64,000 nt of DNA from Pelagerythrobacter rhizovicinus (GTDB lineage Bacteria; Pseudomonadota; Alphaproteobacteria; Sphingomonadales; Sphingomonadaceae), in the NCBI RefSeq assembly GCF_004135625.1, contig NZ_SDPV01000001.1, forward strand, positions 1 through 64,000, read 5' to 3'. A model generated the notes under the pieces. It saw only the letters and a program-made list of their open reading frames with translations, was not told the DNA's origin and searched no databases. This document shows positions 60,114-64,000 of this stretch, piece by piece (positions within the stretch are counted from its first letter, which is position 1; every line of letters starts with the position of its first letter). Made by a program: the position numbers and the translations under genes.

Positions 60114-60528
60114 TACGTCGCGCCTGCGCCGCGCGCGCCTGATCGAGCGGCTGCGCTCGGCCGAACAGCGCCAGGCCGCGGCCGAAGCGCACCGGGCCGA
60201 AGCGGTGCGGCAGAAGCTCGAACAGCTTTCCGAACGCACGCGCACGCTGGCGCAGGTCTACGCCCTGCGAGACACTTCGCGCGACGGCGCCGACTTGCGC
60301 AGCGCCACCGTGCTCGGCAGCCATCTCCGCGATCTCGGCGCGACCGCCGCGAAGCAGGCCGAGCATGCCCGGCGCGAGGCGGACGATCGCCTGGCCGACC
60401 TCGCGGTGGCCGAGCGCCGCCTGCAGAAAGCGGAGGAAGGGCGCCGCGACCTCGCCCGCGCGATCCATGAGAAGGTCGAGAAACGCGAACCCATCGGCGC
60501 GAGGAAAACTGGCACGCATCTTGAATAA
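60103..60528 (+). CDS. fliJ: FliJ-like flagellar export protein
   Basis: The 141-residue protein is an almost continuous coiled coil (RRARLIERLRSAEQRQAAAE, AVRQKLEQLSERTRTLAQVY, KQAEHARREADDRLADLAVA), as expected for FliJ, which couples the ATPase to the gate and recycles chaperones. Sequence conservation of FliJ is low, so the identification rests on the coiled-coil pattern and on the place between fliI and fliK. It overlaps fliI by 11 nt. Confidence 0.8.
   Translation: MTSDTSRLRRARLIERLRSAEQRQAAAEAHRAEAVRQKLEQLSERTRTLAQVYALRDTSRDGADLRSATVLGSHLRDLGATAAKQAEHARREADDRLADLAVAERRLQKAEEGRRDLARAIHEKVEKREPIGARKTGTHLE
60510..60525 (+). promoter_or_regulatory. Sigma-54-like element before fliK
   Basis: TGGCAC-GCATC-TTGA differs from the consensus TGGCAC-N5-TTGC only at the last, normally essential C of the -12 box. 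It lies in the end of fliJ, 35 nt before fliK, inside the larger gap that follows fliJ. Confidence 0.3.
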
Positions 60529-60559
60529 ACGTGTGTGTTCAATCGCACACGGCAGGCCA

Positions 60560-61789
60560 ATGATTTCTCAGCTTCTTTCCCAGTCCAAGGCGCCCTCGGT
60601 TCTCGACCTCGGCGTGGCCGCACCGGCGACAGGCGGCGAAGCGGGCGTGCAGGGCGCGTTCTCGCGTCTCCTCTCCGCCCTCGGCGCCGCCGCGCAAGGC
60701 AAGGAGACGTCCGAGGCGTCCGAGACGGCCTCCGAAGGCGAGGGCGATGCCGCTTCGGTCGTCGTGCTGCCGGACATTGCCGGAACCGGCAAGAACTTGC
60801 CGGCCGATGCCGAGGCTTTGCCGGAAGCGGCGGAGAACGCCGGTGCCGCGGAGGCCGCACTGGCCGCGCTGGCGCTGACGCCGCCGCAGGTCGTGCAGCC
60901 GGTGGCTGGCGAACCGGCGGCGAAGGCAGGGCAGACGCCCGCGCCCGCACCGCAGCTTCCCGTTGGTCTTCCGCTCCCCGCGCAGGCGGCAGACGAGGCC
61001 GCCAAGCCGGCGGCGCCGCCCGCCGTCGCGATCCAGGTCGCACCGCTGCCCGTTTCGGGCGAGGCGGCCGCCGCCGCCGCACGCGATCCGGCGCTTGCCG
61101 CCGAGAAACCCGCGGCCGGGTTTGCCGGCAAGCTCCAGCCCGCCGGCGCCTCGGCCGAACGCGGGCGCGACCCGGCTGCCGGCGATCGGCCCGCGGCCGA
61201 GCTCGCTGCGAAAGCGCCGGGCAAGGTTGCCCCCGAACCCGCGTCGATTCAGGCACCCGCACCGGTGCAGCCTTCGACCGTCGCCGCAGTCCCCTCTGCC
61301 GTCGCGAGCGACTCGACGCCGTCCCTCGCCGCCGACAAGCCGGCCATGGAGACCGGCATCGCCCGCGAACTCAGCCGGATCGTCGACAGCCTCGCCTCGG
61401 CGCGCGAGGCGATGACCGGCAAGGGCGCCACGCTGGCGCTCGACCATGCCGAATTCGGCGAGCTCTCGCTTCGCTTCGACCAGCGGCGCGACGGCCAGCT
61501 CGGCGTCCAGATCGCCGCGACCGATCCCGAGGCGCACCGCGCCGTCGCCGCTGCCGTGGCGGACCGTCCGGCCTTCGCGCAGGGCGACGGAAGTGCGCCG
61601 GGCGGGCAGCAGAACGCCCAGAGCGGCGGCAATGGCTCCGCCCGCGGTGGATCGCTCGCCGAGCGCGACGGCGGCTCTGCCGAAGGCAATCCACCGCACC
61701 GTGAGCGGCACGAAGGCCGTCGCCGCGCCGACACCGACACCTCCGGGCAGGGCGCTCGCCGCGGCGACGGCTCCGCGATCTACGCCTGA
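60560..61789 (+). CDS. fliK: Hook-length control protein FliK
   Basis: The 409-residue protein is dominated by Ala/Pro/Glu-rich low-complexity sequence, typical of the FliK ruler region. Its only conserved part is near residues 290-340 (LALDHAEFGELSLRFDQRRD, GQLGVQIAATDPEAHRAVAA), the core of the FliK C-terminal domain. The last 70 residues are Gly/Gln/Arg-rich. It measures hook length and switches export specificity. The gene follows fliJ by 31 nt and precedes fliL by 34 nt; identification relies mainly on the C-domain and position. Confidence 0.85.
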   Translation: MISQLLSQSKAPSVLDLGVAAPATGGEAGVQGAFSRLLSALGAAAQGKETSEASETASEGEGDAASVVVLPDIAGTGKNLPADAEALPEAAENAGAAEAALAALALTPPQVVQPVAGEPAAKAGQTPAPAPQLPVGLPLPAQAADEAAKPAAPPAVAIQVAPLPVSGEAAAAAARDPALAAEKPAAGFAGKLQPAGASAERGRDPAAGDRPAAELAAKAPGKVAPEPASIQAPAPVQPSTVAAVPSAVASDSTPSLAADKPAMETGIARELSRIVDSLASAREAMTGKGATLALDHAEFGELSLRFDQRRDGQLGVQIAATDPEAHRAVAAAVADRPAFAQGDGSAPGGQQNAQSGGNGSARGGSLAERDGGSAEGNPPHRERHEGRRRADTDTSGQGARRGDGSAIYA

Positions 61790-61823
61790 CCCGGCCCAAT
61801 GCATCCAATTCGAGGACCAAGGA

Positions 61824-62408
61824 ATGAGTGACAAGAAGGACAACCAGGACAAGCCCGCCAAGGGCAAGGGACTGCTCAAGCTGCTCGTGGTGGGCGTGCT
61901 CGTCGCCGGCGCGGCCGGGGGCACGGTGTTCGGCCTGATGTCGGCCGGCGTGATCCAGATGGCCGGCGCGAATGCCGCCGAAGCCGGCCCGCAGCTCGTG
62001 CTCAAGGGGGACAAAGACCCTTACGCGCCGCCCGCGCCCAAGGGCTCGACCGGCGGAGCCGACGTCGTCTACGGCGAGGGCGGTACCAAGTACCGGACCG
62101 CCTATTTCAGCTTCGCCGAGGACTTCACCTCGAACCTCAGGAACAGCGACGGCCTCATCCAGGTGAGCCTCGCCGCCTCGACCCGCCGCGACGGGCGCGT
62201 GCTGATGTGGCTGGACGAGCACCAGCTCGCGATCCGCTCGCGCATCCTCGTCGAACTTGCCGATACGCCGGAGGAAGAGGTGATAACCAGCGCGGGGAAG
62301 ACGAAGCTGCAGAAGCGCCTGACCGATGCGGTCAATGCCGTGCTGACCGAGCAGGAAGGCTTCGGCGGGGTCGACAACGTCTACTTCCGGACCTTCATCG
62401 TCCAATGA
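61824..62408 (+). CDS. fliL: Flagellar basal-body protein FliL
   Basis: The 194-residue inner-membrane protein has one N-terminal membrane segment (GLLKLLVVGVLVAGAAGGTV) and the FliL periplasmic SPFH-like domain (FSFAEDFTSNLRNSDGLIQV, SLAASTRRDGRVLMWLDEHQ, LAIRSRILVELADTPEEEVI, LTDAVNAVLTEQEGFGGVDN, VYFRTFIVQ). It surrounds and supports the stator. GGA precedes the ATG. It overlaps fliM by 4 nt. Confidence 0.93.
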   Translation: MSDKKDNQDKPAKGKGLLKLLVVGVLVAGAAGGTVFGLMSAGVIQMAGANAAEAGPQLVLKGDKDPYAPPAPKGSTGGADVVYGEGGTKYRTAYFSFAEDFTSNLRNSDGLIQVSLAASTRRDGRVLMWLDEHQLAIRSRILVELADTPEEEVITSAGKTKLQKRLTDAVNAVLTEQEGFGGVDNVYFRTFIVQ

Positions 62409-63319
62409 CGCGCCGCGCTTCACCGAAGGCGGGGCGCCGTCCGGCGAGCCATGCCGGCGTGCTGCTGCGCGGGCGTGAGGCGCCGGTCGAGCTCGGCCCC
62501 GAGTTCGAGCGGTTCGCCGCCCGCCTGTGCGGCGCCGTGCGTGCCAGCGTCGCCGCTGTCGCCAACGATGCCGACGCACGCGTCGCCTCGCTCGGCACGC
62601 AGGCGCTCGCGGGGGCGGAGCTGACCGGCCATTGCGCGCCGCTGATCGCCCCGAGCCGGCACCGCTTCGGTGTGGCCGGGCACGCGCTGTTCCTCGCGCT
62701 CGACGGGCGTGCGATCCTCGAACAGCTCGACCGCACCTTCGGCGGCACGGGCGAGATCGGCGAGCGCTTGCCGGCCGAGCTGCCGCACACCGCGCGCCTG
62801 CTGTCGCAGCGGTTCGAACGGCAGGTCCTCGCGGCCATGGCCGGCGAACTCGGCGGTCTCGAATTCCGCACCGACGACGCTTCACCGGCCGAGCTGCGCG
62901 CGCCGTTCGCGCCCGATGCGGAGCTGACTGCGCTGACGCTCGAAGTCACGACCGGCGGGCGCACCTGGCACATCGTGCTCGCGCTCGAGACCGCGGCGCT
63001 GTCCTCGCTCCTGCCCAAGCGTGCCTCGGCGCCCCGCGCGCCGGTCTCGCGCCGCAAGCCGGGCATCGACGAGGCGCCGTTTGCCGACCTGCCGCTCGCC
63101 ACCAGCGCACGCCTGGTCGACATGGAAATGCCGCTCCACCGCCTCGCTGCAATCCAGCCGGGCACCGTTCTTCCGATCATGGTCGCGCGCAACGTGCCGC
63201 TGCAGGTGGGCGAGATCGTCATCGCCCGCGGCACCGTGGGCGAAGTCGACGACCAGGTCGCGCTCCAGATCACCCAGACATTCACCGGCCAGACAACCCC
63301 CGGAAAGGAAATCCGATGA
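62405..63319 (+). CDS. fliM: Divergent flagellar switch protein FliM
   Basis: The 304-residue protein has the FliM middle-domain pattern (LGPEFERFAARLCGAVRASV, HALFLALDGRAILEQLDRTF, GGTGEIGERLPAELPHTARL) and a C-terminal SpoA/FliN-like domain (ARLVDMEMPLHRLAAIQPGT, VLPIMVARNVPLQVGEIVIA). The N-terminal CheY-binding motif (LSQxEIDALL type) is missing; instead the protein begins with basic residues (MTRRASPKAGRRPASHAGVL). Overlapping fliL leaves no room for a longer start. Either the switch responds to another input or a different partner provides CheY binding. Confidence 0.85.
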   Translation: MTRRASPKAGRRPASHAGVLLRGREAPVELGPEFERFAARLCGAVRASVAAVANDADARVASLGTQALAGAELTGHCAPLIAPSRHRFGVAGHALFLALDGRAILEQLDRTFGGTGEIGERLPAELPHTARLLSQRFERQVLAAMAGELGGLEFRTDDASPAELRAPFAPDAELTALTLEVTTGGRTWHIVLALETAALSSLLPKRASAPRAPVSRRKPGIDEAPFADLPLATSARLVDMEMPLHRLAAIQPGTVLPIMVARNVPLQVGEIVIARGTVGEVDDQVALQITQTFTGQTTPGKEIR

Positions 63320-63666
63320 CCGATGCAACCGCTGGCTTCGGCCTGATTCAGGACATCGACGTCCGCCTCACGGTCGAGCTCGGCCGCGCGCAGATGAACC
63401 TGCGCGAAGTGCTCGACCTGGCGGAGGAAAGCGTCGTCATGCTCGACCGCCTGACCGACGAGCCGCTCGACGTGCTGGTCAACGGCAAGCTGATCGCCAA
63501 GGGCGAAGTCGTCGCCGAGGGCAACCGCTTCGGCCTGCGCATCCTCGAACTGGTCGGCGCCAACCAGCCCGCCGCCGCGCCCCGCGAACGCCGCGCGCCG
63601 CCGATCGAGGTAACGACCAAGGCCGGCGCCAAGCAGGCGCCCAAGCAGGCGGAAGGCGCCGCCTGA
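63316..63666 (+). CDS. fliN: Flagellar switch protein FliN
   Basis: The 116-residue protein has the SpoA domain of FliN: IQDIDVRLTVELGRAQMNLR, EVLDLAEESVVMLDRLTDEP, LDVLVNGKLIAKGEVVAEGN, RFGLRILELVG. A short Ala/Pro/Lys-rich tail follows. It forms the C-ring base with FliM. It overlaps fliM by 4 nt and fliO by 1 nt. Confidence 0.94.
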   Translation: MTDATAGFGLIQDIDVRLTVELGRAQMNLREVLDLAEESVVMLDRLTDEPLDVLVNGKLIAKGEVVAEGNRFGLRILELVGANQPAAAPRERRAPPIEVTTKAGAKQAPKQAEGAA

Positions 63667-63944
63667 TGTTCTGGTACGTCGTCAAGCTGCTGGTCCTGCT
63701 GCCGCTGATCGGCCTGATGATCTGGGGCACGCTGAAGCTCGCCCAGCGCATGCAGGGCAAGTTCGGCGCTCCGCAAGGCGGGACCAAGGCGGTGCGGATC
63801 GTCGAGACGACCATGCTTTCGCCGACCATGCGCCTCGCCGTGATCGAGTTCCATGGGCGCGAGATTCTCGTCTCCACCTCGCGTGGGGGCCTGACGCGTC
63901 TGGCCGAAGCGCCGGCTCGGCCCGCGACGGAGGACGCGGCGTGA
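63666..63944 (+). CDS. fliO: Flagellar export assembly protein FliO
   Basis: The 92-residue protein has one N-terminal membrane helix (YVVKLLVLLPLIGLMIWGTL) and a short cytosolic domain (KAVRIVETTMLSPTMRLAVI, EFHGREILVSTSRGGLTRLA), the FliO pattern. It helps assemble the FliP ring of the export gate. It overlaps fliN by 1 nt and fliP by 4 nt. Confidence 0.88.
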   Translation: MFWYVVKLLVLLPLIGLMIWGTLKLAQRMQGKFGAPQGGTKAVRIVETTMLSPTMRLAVIEFHGREILVSTSRGGLTRLAEAPARPATEDAA

Positions 63945-64000
63945 AGCGGCTGACCGCGATCCTGAGCGCACTTGCCGCGCTCGCCATTCCCGCGGCCGCC
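63941..64000 (+). CDS. fliP: Start of flagellar export gate protein FliP (cut by window end)
   Basis: Only the first 20 codons are present, starting at a GTG that overlaps the fliO stop. They encode a cleavable signal sequence (KRLTAILSALAALAIPAAA), as FliP has. Position directly after fliO supports the call; the export-gate genes fliQ, fliR and flhB would be expected further right. Confidence 0.75.
   Translation, partial: MKRLTAILSALAALAIPAAA

Overview
The window looks like the chromosome of a motile alphaproteobacterium of the order Sphingomonadales, most likely Erythrobacteraceae. The basis is the very GC-rich genes, frequent GTG/TTG starts with 4-nt overlaps, FecI/FecR/STN-TonB receptor and NDUFA9-like genes, and a compact alphaproteobacterial-style flagellar regulon (FlgJ without a muramidase domain, RpoN promoters, a CtrA-like site, a FlbD/FleQ-type activator). 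No rRNA gene gives the genus, so this is inference.

Positions 1-6.2 kb are a decayed genomic island, visibly less GC-rich than the rest. It holds the tail of an RHS-repeat protein interrupted by an in-frame stop, a small membrane/zinc-ribbon protein, a truncated IS5-type transposase lacking a catalytic Asp, a frameshifted lipoprotein gene, a secreted trypsin-like protease with a secreted partner, a lipoprotein/hypothetical pair, and an integrase remnant. It abuts the 3' end of tRNA-Leu(CAG).

Positions 6.5-35 kb are chromosomal backbone: NDUFA9-like, SPFH/NfeD pair, response regulator, dienelactone hydrolase, aldehyde dehydrogenase, an ECF sigma/anti-sigma pair beside an S8 protease, an S9 peptidase, a FecI-FecR-TonB receptor signalling cassette, nadC, RNase T2, tadA, rpmB, phytase-like esterase, M23 peptidase, xseA, purD, and a cobalamin-riboswitch-controlled vitamin B12 ABC transporter (btuF-btuC-btuD). 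Several families of small palindromic or inverted-repeat elements sit between these genes.

Positions 35-64 kb are a nearly continuous flagellar locus: (minus) flgM-flgN-transglycosylase-flhA-fliA; (minus) a miniature MotA/MotB-like pair with flgA; (plus) flgBCDEFGHIJKL-motAB; (minus) fliC; (plus) a sigma-54 activator followed by fliEFGHIJKLMNO and the start of fliP. Visible promoters suggest a hierarchy: CtrA-like site -> sigma-54 activator; sigma-54 -> the flgB operon and the transglycosylase-flhA-fliA operon; FliA (sigma-28) -> fliC and perhaps flgM.

Most unusual points: a second, reduced stator-like gene pair next to flgA; small repeat elements that supply the stop codon of the aldehyde dehydrogenase gene and the start codon of fliH; two ORF-poor regions each preceded by a TTGACA element next to an AACC-N5-GGTT palindrome; a FliM without its CheY-binding N-terminus; and the secreted protease/partner pair in the island.
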